This document shows positions 40,856-50,037 of a stretch of 64,000 nucleotides of DNA, piece after piece. Source of the DNA: Nocardioides conyzicola (GTDB lineage Bacteria > Actinomycetota > Actinomycetes > Propionibacteriales > Nocardioidaceae). The stretch lies in the NCBI RefSeq assembly GCF_039543825.1, contig NZ_BAABKM010000002.1:1892133-1956132 (forward strand), in the 5' to 3' direction. The notes under the pieces were generated by a model. That model worked only from the letters and a program-made list of their open reading frames with translations, made no database searches and was not told where the DNA came from. The position numbers and the translations under genes are program-made. The stretch's first letter is position 1. Each line of letters opens with the position of its first letter.

Positions 40856-41446
40856 TCAGGCGTTCTTGATCGCGGAGACGTCGAACTCGAGCTTGATCTT
40901 CTCGGAGACGAGGACGCCGCCGGTCTCGAGCGCCGCGTTCCAGGTCAGGTCCCAGTCCTTGCGGTTGATGCTGGTGCCGCCCTCGAAGCCGATGCGGAGG
41001 TTGCCGAAGGGGTCCTGCGCCGAGCCGGTGGGCTCGAAGGTGATCGTGATCGGCTTGGTGGTGCCCTTGATCGTCAGGTCGCCGGTGACGACCCAGTCGT
41101 CGCCGTCGCGCTCGACCTGGGTGGAGGAGAAGGTGATCTCCTTGTTGGTGTCGGCGTCGAAGAAGTCGGCCGACTTCAGGTGGCCGTCGCGGTCCGCGAC
41201 ACCCGTGTCGACGCTGGCGGTCTGGATGGTCAGCGAGACCGAGGAGTTGCTCGGGTTCGCGGCGTCCACGTGGGCGGTGCCGGCGAAGTCGGTGAAGTGG
41301 CCGCGGACGGTGGTGACCATCGCGTGGCGGGCGCTGAAGCCGAGGCGCGTGTGGGTCGGGTCGATCGTGTAGTCGCCGGAGATGTCCTCGACGGCGGCGG
41401 TGGGAGCATCGAACTGCTCGGTGGACTTGCGGTTGAAGAACGACAT
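40856..41446 (-). CDS. YceI-like lipid-binding protein
   Basis: 196 residues of the YceI family: DYTIDPTHTRLGFSARHAMV near the start, VRGHFTDFAGTAHVD, LKSADFFDADTNKEITFSST, and VTGDLTIKGTTKPITI. The fold is an extended lipocalin-like barrel that binds polyisoprenoids. Many homologues are periplasmic, but this one has no signal peptide (MSFFNRKSTEQFDAP). AGGAG precedes the ATG, and TACGAT at 41497-41492 may be its -10, giving a leader of about 40 bases. Confidence 0.93.
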   Translation of the reverse strand: MSFFNRKSTEQFDAPTAAVEDISGDYTIDPTHTRLGFSARHAMVTTVRGHFTDFAGTAHVDAANPSNSSVSLTIQTASVDTGVADRDGHLKSADFFDADTNKEITFSSTQVERDGDDWVVTGDLTIKGTTKPITITFEPTGSAQDPFGNLRIGFEGGTSINRKDWDLTWNAALETGGVLVSEKIKLEFDVSAIKNA

Positions 41447-41557
41447 GTTGACTCCTGGTCGAGGTGAGTAGTTGAACCTTTGACCATCGTAACCGGACCG
41501 GGGTCCGATTCATTCCCGGATCACGTACGTGTTCCCCGTCGTCGTCCGAACATGCGT

Positions 41558-41589
41558 CGACCCCGCCCGGAGCCGTCCGGACGGGGTCG
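41558..41589 (-). terminator. Terminator hairpin after the 44-aa gene
   Basis: CGACCCCGCCCGG and CCGGACGGGGTCG pair over 13 positions with a single C-A mismatch around the loop AGCCGT. It begins 14 bases past the stop of the small minus-strand gene. Confidence 0.65.
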
Positions 41590-41603
41590 AGCTGCCGCGA
41601 GTG

Positions 41604-41738
41604 TCAGGCGGCGTGCGTGATGTGGGTGGCCGGCGCTGCGGCGTCGGTCCAGTGGGCCTCGAGGTGCGTCCGGCCCTGGGTGTCGGTGACCGTCACCCAG
41701 GTCTGCACCAGGCCGGTGGCCATGCGGTGGTTGCTCAT
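41604..41738 (-). CDS. Small protein of unknown function (44 aa)
   Basis: 44 residues with strand-like character (ATGLVQTWVTVTDTQGRTHL, EAHWTDAAAPATHITHAA). A ribosome-binding site (GAGGGCGA) precedes the ATG, and a terminator hairpin follows the stop, so this is a self-contained transcription unit. The sequence resembles short actinobacterial proteins with the pattern ETWV..D..GR.HLEAHW, which I have no function for. Two tandem TGTTCACCT repeats lie upstream. Confidence 0.6.
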   Translation of the reverse strand: MSNHRMATGLVQTWVTVTDTQGRTHLEAHWTDAAAPATHITHAA

Positions 41739-41763
41739 GAGATCGCCCTCTTCGTTCGTGCTG

Positions 41764-41783
41764 TGTTCACCTTCTGTTCACCT
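41764..41783. promoter_or_regulatory. Tandem 9-bp repeats upstream of the 44-aa gene
   Basis: TGTTCACCT occurs at 41764-41772 and 41775-41783, an 11-base period (one helical turn). On the coding strand they read AGGTGAACA and lie 26 to 45 bases before the ATG. They may bind a regulator as direct repeats. Confidence 0.4.
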
Positions 41784-42021
41784 AAGGTAACTCATCCCCA
41801 CCCACGGTGTCACTTCTTCGGCGAAATCGGCCTTCTCGCCCCACTTCGCCGGGTCGAGAACGGCGTGGCGGGGGGTGCGCGCTCCATCCACGCCGCACGG
41901 CGCCCGGTGGATCTCGACGTACGGCGGTGGTGACAGGCGTCCTGCGCCCGGAAAGCCGCCTTCCTGCCCGAAATCGGGCAGGAAGTTGCGTTTCGCCCGG
42001 GAAGTGCGGACCATCGAACTC
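41784..42021. other. Intergenic region with a strong palindrome
   Basis: 238 bases with no convincing gene. It holds the 26-base palindrome at 41960-41985 and an imperfect relative (TTCGGCGAAATCGGCC, 41817-41832). Short frames crossing it lack support. Confidence 0.4.
41960..41985. promoter_or_regulatory. 26-bp palindrome upstream of the 93-aa gene
   Basis: CTTCCTGCCCGA-AA-TCGGGCAGGAAG has perfect 12-base arms around two bases. It lies 36 bases before the GTG at 42022. A two-base centre favours a protein-binding site over an RNA hairpin. Confidence 0.45.
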
Positions 42022-42303
42022 GTGCCGACTCCCGCCTCTCCCGGGGCCGATCCCGACCTGGTCGCCCGCATCGCGGCCAGCACCGGGCTCACCGCCTCCG
42101 AGGCCGCCCGCGTGGTGGAGGACGTGATCGCCTTCCACGCGGAACCCGTGGAGGACTACGTCCGGCGGCGGCACGCCCAGCTGAAGACCTATGGAGCGAA
42201 GAACCCGGAGATCTTCGCCCGCATCGCCGCGGAGCTGGCCGACCGCGTGGTCGCCGCTCCCGATCTCACCGAGCGGCAGCTCCGCCGCCTCGTCTACGGA
42301 TAG
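42022..42303 (+). CDS. Small helical protein upstream of glmS (93 aa)
   Basis: 93 residues, helical: ADPDLVARIAASTGLTASEA, ARVVEDVIAFHAEPVEDYVR, RRHAQLKTYGAKNPEIFARI and a C-terminal LTERQLRRLVYG. The ends of this pattern recall small actinobacterial proteins with a helix-turn-helix-like start, but I cannot name a family. The GTG at 42022 (VPTPASP) is preferred; GTG at 42004 is possible. It ends 11 bases before glmS and is likely co-transcribed. Confidence 0.65.
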   Translation: MPTPASPGADPDLVARIAASTGLTASEAARVVEDVIAFHAEPVEDYVRRRHAQLKTYGAKNPEIFARIAAELADRVVAAPDLTERQLRRLVYG

Positions 42304-42314
42304 GAACCAGGAAC

Positions 42315-44135
42315 ATGTGCGGAATCGTCGGCTACGTCGGGACCCAGCAGGCCACCCCCGTGCTCCTCGAGGGGCTGACCCGGCTGGAGCACCGCGGCTA
42401 CGACTCGGCGGGCATCGCGCTGCTGGGGGGCACCGCGCTCAAGGTGGCCAAGAAGGCCGGCCGGGTCCGTGACCTCGCGGACGGGCTGCCCAAGCGGTTC
42501 GCCGGCCGGGTCGGCATCGGCCACACCCGGTGGGCGACCCACGGTCCCGCCAACGACGTCAACGCCCACCCCCACACGGACGCGAAGGGCCTGGTGGCCG
42601 TCGTCCACAACGGCATCATCGACAACGCGGCCGCCCTGCGGCAGCGGCTGACCGACGAGGGCGTCGACCTCGCCAGCGACACCGACACCGAGGTCCTCGC
42701 CCACCTGGTCGGGCTCTCCGACGCCGCGACCCTCGAGGGCAAGGTCGGCGACGCGCTGGCGCAGGTCGAGGGCACCTACGGCCTCGCCGTCCTGCACGCC
42801 GACTTCCCCGACCGGATGGTCGTTGCGCGCAACGGCAGCCCGCTCCTCATCGGCGTGGGCGAGAAGGAGATGTACGTCGCCTCCGACCTCGGCGCGATCG
42901 TCCGGCACACGACGACCGTCGCCCACCTCGGCGACGGCGAGATCGCCACCGTCACGGCCGGCGGCTTCACGACGTACGGCGGGGACCTGCGCCCGGTCAC
43001 CCGGACCGCCGTGACCGTCGACGTCGACCCGGCGGCGTACGAGGCCGGCGACCACGAGTCCTTCATGCACAAGGAGATGCTCGAGCAGCCGGCCGCGGCG
43101 GCCAGGGCGCTCAGCGGCCGGCTCGACGAGCGGTTCGGCACCGCGCATCTCGGCGGCCTCAACATGGACGCCCGCGAGACCCGCGCGATCCGCCGGGTCA
43201 AGATCCTCGGCTGCGGCTCGGCGTACTACGTCGGCCAGATGGGCGCCGCGCTCGTCGAGGAGCTCGCCCGGATCCCCGCCGACGCGGAGGCGGCGAGCGA
43301 GTTCCGCTACCGCGACCCCGTGATCGAGGCGGACACGCTGTACGTCGCGGTGAGCCAGTCCGGCGAGACCATCGACACCCTGCTCGCCGTCCAGGAGATC
43401 CGCCGCAAGGGCGGCCGGGTCGTCGGGCTCGTCAACGTGGTCGGCAGCGCGATCGCCCGCGAGTGCGACGGCGGGATCTACCTGCACGCCGGCCCGGAGG
43501 TCGCCGTCGCCTCGACCAAGGCGCTGACCAACATGTTCCTCGGCTTCGCGCTGCTCGCGCTGCAGCTGGGCCGCGTCCGCGACCTGTCGATCGCGGACGG
43601 TCGCCGGCTGATCAACGGCCTGACCCGGATCCCTGCGCAGATCCAGGAGATCCTCGACGACGAGGCGGCCATCGCCGCCGTCGCCGAGCAGCTCTCGGAG
43701 GCCGAGAGCGTCTTCTTCGTCGGTCGCGTCCGGGGCTTCCCGGTCGCCCGCGAGGGTGCGCAGAAGTTCAAGGAGATCTCCTACCGCCACGCCGAGGCCT
43801 ACCAGACCTCCGAGCTCAAGCACGGCCCGCTGGCGCTCATCTCGCCGGCCGTGCCGACCGTCGCGATCGTCCCGGACGACGAGCTCACCGACCGCAACGT
43901 CGGCGCGCTGCACGAGATCGCCGCCCGCCGCGGCCCGCTGGTCGTCATCACGCACGAGGGCGTCGACCTCGGCGAGGTCGACTGCGTGCGGATCGACGTA
44001 CCCCGCAACGAGCGTGAGCTCGACCCGGTGCTGCTCGTCGTACCCCTGCAGCTGCTGGCGTTCCACGCCGCCCAGCGGCTCGGCCACGACATCGACAAGC
44101 CGCGCAACCTCGCGAAGTCGGTCACGGTCGAGTAG
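42315..44135 (+). CDS. glmS: Glutamine-fructose-6-phosphate aminotransferase (isomerising)
   Basis: 606 residues, full length. The N-terminal Ntn glutaminase begins MCGIVGYVG with the catalytic Cys2; RLEHRGYDSAG and GIGHTRWATHGPAN follow. Two SIS domains carry ILGCGSAYYVGQM, VAVSQSGETIDTLLAV, and the C-terminal ends in KPRNLAKSVTVE, the conserved GlmS tail. It makes glucosamine 6-phosphate, the entry to peptidoglycan and mycothiol synthesis. No glmS ribozyme is expected in this phylum, and none is visible in the short upstream gap. Confidence 0.97.
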   Translation: MCGIVGYVGTQQATPVLLEGLTRLEHRGYDSAGIALLGGTALKVAKKAGRVRDLADGLPKRFAGRVGIGHTRWATHGPANDVNAHPHTDAKGLVAVVHNGIIDNAAALRQRLTDEGVDLASDTDTEVLAHLVGLSDAATLEGKVGDALAQVEGTYGLAVLHADFPDRMVVARNGSPLLIGVGEKEMYVASDLGAIVRHTTTVAHLGDGEIATVTAGGFTTYGGDLRPVTRTAVTVDVDPAAYEAGDHESFMHKEMLEQPAAAARALSGRLDERFGTAHLGGLNMDARETRAIRRVKILGCGSAYYVGQMGAALVEELARIPADAEAASEFRYRDPVIEADTLYVAVSQSGETIDTLLAVQEIRRKGGRVVGLVNVVGSAIARECDGGIYLHAGPEVAVASTKALTNMFLGFALLALQLGRVRDLSIADGRRLINGLTRIPAQIQEILDDEAAIAAVAEQLSEAESVFFVGRVRGFPVAREGAQKFKEISYRHAEAYQTSELKHGPLALISPAVPTVAIVPDDELTDRNVGALHEIAARRGPLVVITHEGVDLGEVDCVRIDVPRNERELDPVLLVVPLQLLAFHAAQRLGHDIDKPRNLAKSVTVE

Positions 44136-44187
44136 CAGTGACCCAGCCCACCGCGCCGGCGAAGGTGGCGCCTGTGGGCGAAAGCAC

Positions 44188-44193
44188 TACCGT
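44188..44193 (+). promoter_or_regulatory. Leaderless-type -10 element of the DEAD-box helicase gene
   Basis: TACCGT six bases before the GTG at 44200. The same hexamer serves the DinB-like gene at 12469. Confidence 0.6.
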
Positions 44194-44199
44194 TGACGG

Positions 44200-45948
44200 G
44201 TGAGCAACGATGAGAACGACGACACTTCGACACCTGAGGTGACGTTCGCCGACCTCGGGCTCAGCGACAAGGTCCTGAAGGCGCTGGCCGACGTGGGCTA
44301 CGAGAAGCCCTCCGCCATCCAGGCCGCGACCATCCCGCCGCTGCTGGCCGGCCGCGACGTCGTCGGCCTCGCGCAGACCGGCACCGGCAAGACCGCGGCG
44401 TTCGCGCTGCCGATCCTGTCCCGCCTCGACCTGGCGCAGAAGAAGCCGCAGGCGCTGGTCCTCGCGCCGACCCGTGAGCTCGCGCTCCAGGTCTGCGAGG
44501 CGTTCGAGAAGTACGCCGCGCACATCAAGGGCGTGCACGTGCTCCCCGTCTACGGCGGTCAGGCGTACGGCGTCCAGCTCAGCGCGCTGCGCCGCGGCGT
44601 GCACGTCGTCGTCGGCACGCCGGGCCGGATCATGGACCACCTCGAGAAGGGCACGCTCGACCTCACCGAGCTGCGCTTCCTGGTGCTCGACGAGGCCGAC
44701 GAGATGCTCAACATGGGCTTCGCCGACGACGTCGAGACGATCCTCGCCGACACCCCGGACGACAAGAACGTCGCGCTCTTCTCCGCGACCATGCCGGCCC
44801 AGATCCGCCGGATCTCCAAGCAGTACCTGAACAACCCCGAAGAGATCACGGTCAAGAACAAGACCTCGACGGCCCCCAACATCACCCAGCGCTACCTGCT
44901 GGTGTCCTACCCCCAGAAGATCGACGCCCTCACGCGCATCCTCGAGGTCGAGAACTTCGAGGGCATGATCGTCTTCGTCCGCACCAAGAGCGAGACCGAG
45001 ATGCTGGCCGAGAAGCTGCGCGCCCGCGGCTTCTCCGCCGCCGCGATCAACGGCGACGTCGCCCAGGCCCAGCGCGAGCGCACGGTCAACCAGCTGAAGT
45101 CGGGCAAGCTCGACATCCTGGTCGCCACCGACGTCGCCGCCCGCGGTCTCGACGTCGAGCGGATCAGCCACGTCGTCAACTACGACATCCCCACCGACAC
45201 CGAGTCCTACGTGCACCGGATCGGCCGCACCGGCCGCGCCGGCCGCAGCGGCGACGCGATCTCGTTCGTGACGCCGCGCGAGCGCTACCTGCTCAAGCAG
45301 ATCGAGAAGGCCACCCGGTCGCCGCTCAACCAGATGCAGCTGCCGACCGCCGACGACGTCAACGCGACGCGGCTGTCCCGCTTCGACGACGCCATCACCG
45401 CGGCCCTGGAGCAGACCTCCCGGATCGACCGCTTCCGCGACATCATCGAGCACTACGTGCGCGAGCACGACGTGCCGGAGACGGACGTCGCCGCCGCGCT
45501 GGCCGTCGTCGCGCAGGGTGACACCCCGCTGCTGATCGACCCCGCCGCGGACGCCCGCCAGCAGCAGCGCGACGACCGTCCGGTCCGCAACGACCGCCCC
45601 GGCGGCGACCGCGGCGGCCGACCCGAGCGCGGCGAGCGCCGTCCGCGCGGCCGCTCCGACGTCCCGATGGCGACGTACCGGATCGCGGTCGGCAAGCGCC
45701 ACAAGGTCGAGCCGCGCCAGATCGTGGGCGCGATCGCCAACGAGGGCGGCCTGTCCCGCGGGGACTTCGGCCACATCGACATCCGCGGCGACCACTCGCT
45801 GGTCGAGCTGCCGGCCGACCTGCCCGGCGGTGCCTGGGACAAGCTCCGGGGCACCCGGATCTCCGGCAAGCTCATCGAGCTCACCCCGGACGCCGGCTCC
45901 CCGTCGTCCAACGCCGGACCGCCGCGGAAGCCGCGGCACAAGGACTGA
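44200..45948 (+). CDS. DEAD-box RNA helicase with DbpA-type C-terminal domain
   Basis: 582 residues. Helicase motifs in order: Q motif VTFADLGLSDK...KPSAIQ, Walker A AQTGTGKTAAF, PTRELALQ, TPGRIMDHL, DEAD at LDEADEML, SAT (FSATMPAQ), and HRIGRTGRAGRSGDAI. A linker rich in Arg, Asp and Gly (from about 448) leads to a DbpA RNA-binding domain (MATYRIAVGKRHKVEPRQIV, then GGLSRGDFGHIDI). DeaD/CsdA-like role in ribosome assembly and RNA turnover. Leaderless GTG start. Confidence 0.96.
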   Translation: MSNDENDDTSTPEVTFADLGLSDKVLKALADVGYEKPSAIQAATIPPLLAGRDVVGLAQTGTGKTAAFALPILSRLDLAQKKPQALVLAPTRELALQVCEAFEKYAAHIKGVHVLPVYGGQAYGVQLSALRRGVHVVVGTPGRIMDHLEKGTLDLTELRFLVLDEADEMLNMGFADDVETILADTPDDKNVALFSATMPAQIRRISKQYLNNPEEITVKNKTSTAPNITQRYLLVSYPQKIDALTRILEVENFEGMIVFVRTKSETEMLAEKLRARGFSAAAINGDVAQAQRERTVNQLKSGKLDILVATDVAARGLDVERISHVVNYDIPTDTESYVHRIGRTGRAGRSGDAISFVTPRERYLLKQIEKATRSPLNQMQLPTADDVNATRLSRFDDAITAALEQTSRIDRFRDIIEHYVREHDVPETDVAAALAVVAQGDTPLLIDPAADARQQQRDDRPVRNDRPGGDRGGRPERGERRPRGRSDVPMATYRIAVGKRHKVEPRQIVGAIANEGGLSRGDFGHIDIRGDHSLVELPADLPGGAWDKLRGTRISGKLIELTPDAGSPSSNAGPPRKPRHKD

Positions 45949-45987
45949 GCGCGTGCTCTGACGGCGGCGGCTGGTAGAACCGAGGGC

Positions 45988-47871
45988 GTGCGCCTCCTCG
46001 TCTCGATCGCCGCCACCGTCCTCTCCGTCACGGCCCTCGTCGGGTGCGACGGCGCCGACAAGGCGACCGGCCCCGACCCGGACAAGGCCGCCGACGCACT
46101 GGCCTCGGCGCTGGAGTCGGGGGATTTCGCCGACGTGGCGTTCACCGGCGAGCAGACGCCCGACCTGGTCGCGGCCGACTACGCCGAGGTCGTCGACGGC
46201 ATGGGCGACCTCGAGCCGACCGTCACCGCCGGCGGCGTGAGCGAGAGGGGCGGCACCGCGACCGCGACGCTGGCGTGGGTCTGGCCGGTGGCCGACGACG
46301 AGTGGAGCTACACGACCGACGTGAAGCTCACGAAGGCCGACGACGAGTGGCAGACGACCTGGTCGCGCGCGCTGGTCGAGCCCAGCCTGCGCAAGGCGAC
46401 CGTCCTCGACATCACCCCGATCGGCGGACCGCGGGGGCTGATCCTCGGCAACCACGGCGACGTCCTGGTCACCGAGCGGGAGGTGACCCGCTTCGGCATC
46501 GACCGTTCGCAGGTGTCGGCCGCGCGGGCGGGGGAGTCCGCCCGCCGGCTGGCGCAGCTCGTCGACATCGACCCCGGGGCGTACGCCAAGCGGGTCGAGG
46601 CGGCGGGGGACAAGGCGTTCGTCGAGGCGATCACGCTGCGCAAGGAGGACGTGCCGCTCCGGCTGGCGCGCGGGTACGACGGCATCAAGGGCGCGGTCGC
46701 GGTCCCCGACCGCCTCCCGCTGGCGCCCGACCGGGGGTTCGCCCTGCCGATCCTCGGGTCGGTCGGCGAGGTGACCGCCGAGATGATCAAGGACCACCCG
46801 GACCGCTACCAGGTCGGCGACGAGGCGGGGCTGTCCGGGCTGCAGGCGCGCTACGACGAGCAGCTGCAGGGCGTGGACGGCGCGGTCGTCAACGCGGTGG
46901 CGTCCGACGGGATGGAGCGCGAGCTCTACCGCGTGGACGGCCAGCCGGGGAAGCCGCTGGAGCTGACCCTGGACCTCCAGCGTCAGCAGGCCGCCGAGGC
47001 CGCGCTCGCGAAGGTCGGGCCGGCCAGCGCGCTGGTCGCCGTACGCCCCTCGGACGGCGCGATCCTGGCCGCGGCCAACGGTCCCGGCACCGACGGCTAC
47101 AACTTCGCGACGTACGGCCAGGCGGCGCCGGGCTCGACCTTCAAGACGGTCAGCAGCCTCGCCCTGCTGCGCGCCGGGCTGAAGCCGTCGTCGGTCGTGC
47201 CGTGCACGAGCCGGATCGTCGTCGACGGCAAGCCGTTCGAGAACTACGACGACTACCCGAGCGGTGCGCTCGGCGACATCCCGTTGAGCACTGCTGTCGC
47301 CAACTCGTGCAACACCGCCTTCATCTCGCAGGCGGGCAAGGTGAAGGCCGGCGCGCTCGCCGACGCGGCCGCGTCGCTCGGGCTCGGGATCGACCACGAC
47401 CTCGGCTTCCCGGCGTACTTCGGCCAGGTGCCGACCCCGAAGTCGGACACCGAGGCAGCCGCCGACCTGATCGGCCAGGGCGGGATCCTGGCGTCGCCGA
47501 TGGCGATGGCGACCGTGATGGCGTCGATCCAGTCCGGCACCACCGTCGTGCCCCGGCTGATCAGGTCGGTCAAGGTGTCCGTGCCGGAGGACGCCCCGCC
47601 GCTCGGGGCCGGTGAGGCCGCCGGGCTGCGGCAGATGCTGCGCGGCGTCGTCACGTCGGGCAGCGGCCGCGGCCTGCTCGACCTCCCCGGACCGCCGGCG
47701 ATCGCCAAGACCGGGACGGCCGAGTTCGAGAAGAACGGCAAGACCCTCACCCACGCGTGGATGGTCGCCGCGCAGGGAGACCTGGCCGTGGCGGTGTACG
47801 TCGACGAGGGTGCCTCCGGCTCCGGCACCGCCGGGCCGATCCTGGAGCAGTTCCTGCGGGCGGCGCGGTAG
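45988..47871 (+). CDS. Class B penicillin-binding protein (lipoprotein-type)
   Basis: 627 residues. A signal sequence ends in a lipobox (VTALVGCDG), so the protein may be a lipoprotein. An NTF2-like MecA-N domain (about 30-145) and a dimerisation domain precede the transpeptidase domain: STFK with Ser383, SCN at 440-442, and KTGTAE at 574. Such proteins cross-link peptidoglycan outside the membrane. The NTF2-like domain is typical of PBP2a/PbpA-like actinobacterial enzymes. The TAG stop lies three bases from the convergent EF-G2-like stop. Confidence 0.93.
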   Translation: MRLLVSIAATVLSVTALVGCDGADKATGPDPDKAADALASALESGDFADVAFTGEQTPDLVAADYAEVVDGMGDLEPTVTAGGVSERGGTATATLAWVWPVADDEWSYTTDVKLTKADDEWQTTWSRALVEPSLRKATVLDITPIGGPRGLILGNHGDVLVTEREVTRFGIDRSQVSAARAGESARRLAQLVDIDPGAYAKRVEAAGDKAFVEAITLRKEDVPLRLARGYDGIKGAVAVPDRLPLAPDRGFALPILGSVGEVTAEMIKDHPDRYQVGDEAGLSGLQARYDEQLQGVDGAVVNAVASDGMERELYRVDGQPGKPLELTLDLQRQQAAEAALAKVGPASALVAVRPSDGAILAAANGPGTDGYNFATYGQAAPGSTFKTVSSLALLRAGLKPSSVVPCTSRIVVDGKPFENYDDYPSGALGDIPLSTAVANSCNTAFISQAGKVKAGALADAAASLGLGIDHDLGFPAYFGQVPTPKSDTEAAADLIGQGGILASPMAMATVMASIQSGTTVVPRLIRSVKVSVPEDAPPLGAGEAAGLRQMLRGVVTSGSGRGLLDLPGPPAIAKTGTAEFEKNGKTLTHAWMVAAQGDLAVAVYVDEGASGSGTAGPILEQFLRAAR

Positions 47872-47874
47872 GCG

Positions 47875-49913
47875 TCAGGCCCGGGCGGCCACCGTCCGGG
47901 CGACCTCCTCGGGCATCGGCTCGTAGTGCGCGAAGCTCCGGGTGAAGACGCCGGCGCCGTGGGTCGAGGCGCGCAGGTCGACGGCGTACCGGACCAGCTC
48001 GGTCTGCGGCACCTCGGCGAGCACCTGGGTGCGGTCGCCGACCTTGTCGGTGCCGAGCAGGCGGCCGCGGCGGGCGGACAGGTCGCTCATCACGGGGCCG
48101 ATCAGGTCGTCGGGGACGAGCACCGACACGCGGTCGTAGGGCTCCAGCACGGTCACCGCCGCGGCCGCCGCCGCCTCCCGCAGCGCGAGCGCGCCGGCGG
48201 CCTGGAAGGCCATGTCGGAGGAGTCGACGCTGTGCGACTTGCCGTCGGTGAGGGTGACGCGTACGTCGACGACGGGGTGCCCGAGGCGCACCCCGCGCTC
48301 CATCTGCGCGCGCACGCCCTTCTCGACACTGGGGAGTACTGCCGCGGCACGGCTCCGCCGACCACCTTGTCCACGAACTCGAACCCCGCACCCTCGGGCA
48401 GCGGCTCCACCTCGAGGTGGCACACGGCGTACTGCCCGTGCCCGCCTGACTGCTTCACGTGCCGGCCCAGGCCGGTCGCGGGACCGGCGAACGTCTCGCG
48501 CAGGGACACCACGAACGGCACCTGGTCGACGTGGACGGCGTACCGCTCGGTGAGGCGTTCGAGGGTCACCTCGGCGTGCGACTCGCCCATGCACCACAGC
48601 ACCAGCTGGTGGGTCTCGGCGTTGTTGTCGATGCGCAGCGACGGGTCCTCGGCCGCGAGCCGGCCGAGCGCGTGCGAGAGCTTGTCGTCGTCGGCCTTGC
48701 TGCGCGCGACGATCGCGACCGGCAGCAGCGGCTCGGGCATGCTCCACGGCCGCAGCACCCGGGGGTCGTCGACGTCGGAGAGGGTGTCGCCGGTCTCGGC
48801 GCGGGTCAGCCGGCCGATCGCGCAGATGTCGCCCGCGACCACCCGCTCGGCGGGAGCCTGGGTGCGGCCGACGACGTGCGCGAGGGTGCCGATCCGCTCG
48901 TCCTCGTCGTGGTCGGGATGCCCGGCGGCATCGCCGAAGAACGCCGCGAAGTGACCCGACACGTGCACCGACTGGTCGGCCACGAGCGTCCCGGAGAAGA
49001 CGCGCACCAGGCTGAGCCGGCCGACGTACGGGTCGCTGGTCGTCTTGACGACCTCGGCCACCAGGGGTCCGGACGGGTCACCGGAGATCGGGCTCGCCGC
49101 GGCTCCCGACGGCAGGAAGACGTCGGGGGAGGGATGCTCGGCCGGTGAGGGAAAGCCGCGTACGGCGAGGTCGAGCAGCTCGAGGCACCCCACGCCGGTC
49201 AGCGAGCACACGGGTACGACGGGGAAGAACGTCGCCCGCGCGACCGCACGCTCGAGGTCGTCGAGCAGCACCTTCTCGTCGATCTCCTCGCCGCCGACGT
49301 AGCGGTCCATCAGCGTCTCGTCCTCGGACTCCTCGATGACCGCCTCGATCAGGTCGCCGCGCAGCGCGGAGGTGTCGGCGCTGGGTGCCAGCAGCCCGGT
49401 GAGGCCGACGACGGCGCCGCCCTCGCGGACCGGGACGAAGAGCGGCAGCACCCGGTCGCCGAAGGCCGCCTGCGCCTGGCCGAGCAGCCCCTCGTAGTCG
49501 GCGCGGGCCTGGTCGAGCTTGGTGATGACGACGGCGCGCGGCATGCCGACGCTCGCGCACTCCCGCCAGAGCGCGCGGGTGCCCTCGTCGACGGCCTCGT
49601 TGGCGGCGACCACGAAGAGCGCGCAGTCCGCGGCGCGCAGCCCGGCGCGCAGCTCACCGACGAAGTCGGCGTACCCGGGGGTGTCGATCAGGTTGATCGT
49701 GGTCCCCTCGCGGACCAGGGGAGTGACGGCGAGGGAGATGGTCCGGCCCTGGGCGTGGTCGGCGCGCGAGACGGCGCCGGAGGCGGCGAGCAGGGTCTCG
49801 GCCAGCGTGGTCTTCCCGGACCCGGCGGGGCCCACCAGCACCACGTTCCTGATCCGGTCCGGGCTGGTTGCCGCCGGGCCCGGTAGAGCTCTCCCGCCTC
49901 TTCTCTCGGACAT
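47875..49913 (-). pseudogene. EF-G2-like translational GTPase, broken by a -1 frameshift
   Basis: The 5' frame (from ATG 49913) carries GTPase motifs: G1 GPAGSGKTT, G3 DTPG, G4 TKLD, and domains II-IV through VVGGAVPRQY. At about 48336 the frame shifts: adding one C after CAGTAC restores QYLPSVEKGVRAQMERG, which continues in the other frame to the end (EEVARTVAARA). The joined protein would be about 679 residues, the length of mycobacterial FusA2 (EF-G-like). Either the gene is inactivated or the base call is wrong. It diverges from a LuxR-type regulator over 124 bases and is unlike canonical EF-G in the G2 region. Confidence 0.85.
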
Positions 49914-49955
49914 GAGCCGACCTCCTGCCGTGCCTTCCGAGCGGTCGCCATCGAC

Positions 49956-49970
49956 CTCTCGATCCGAGAG
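49956..49970. promoter_or_regulatory. Palindrome between the EF-G2-like and LuxR genes
   Basis: CTCTCG-ATC-CGAGAG, a perfect six-base inverted repeat with a three-base centre, 43 bases before the EF-G2 start and 67 before the LuxR gene. It may be an operator. A TAGCCT at 50023-50028 lies nine bases before the LuxR-type ATG. Confidence 0.4.
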
Positions 49971-50037
49971 AACTCCTCTTCGCGGGAGCGCACAAGGGCT
50001 GTCGGGCACGGATCGGGTCGATTAGCCTGAGGGCTCC

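Noticed and set aside
44122..47754. A 1,210-codon open frame on the minus strand opposite glmS-helicase-PBP genes
   Set aside because: High-GC shadow. It has no family motifs, is low in complexity (long Arg/Gly/Val/Asp runs), and the opposite strand carries well-supported genes.
47875..50009. Treating the EF-G2-like region as two separate genes
   Set aside because: The two frames join in a single continuous family sequence after one inserted base, so one broken gene is the better reading.
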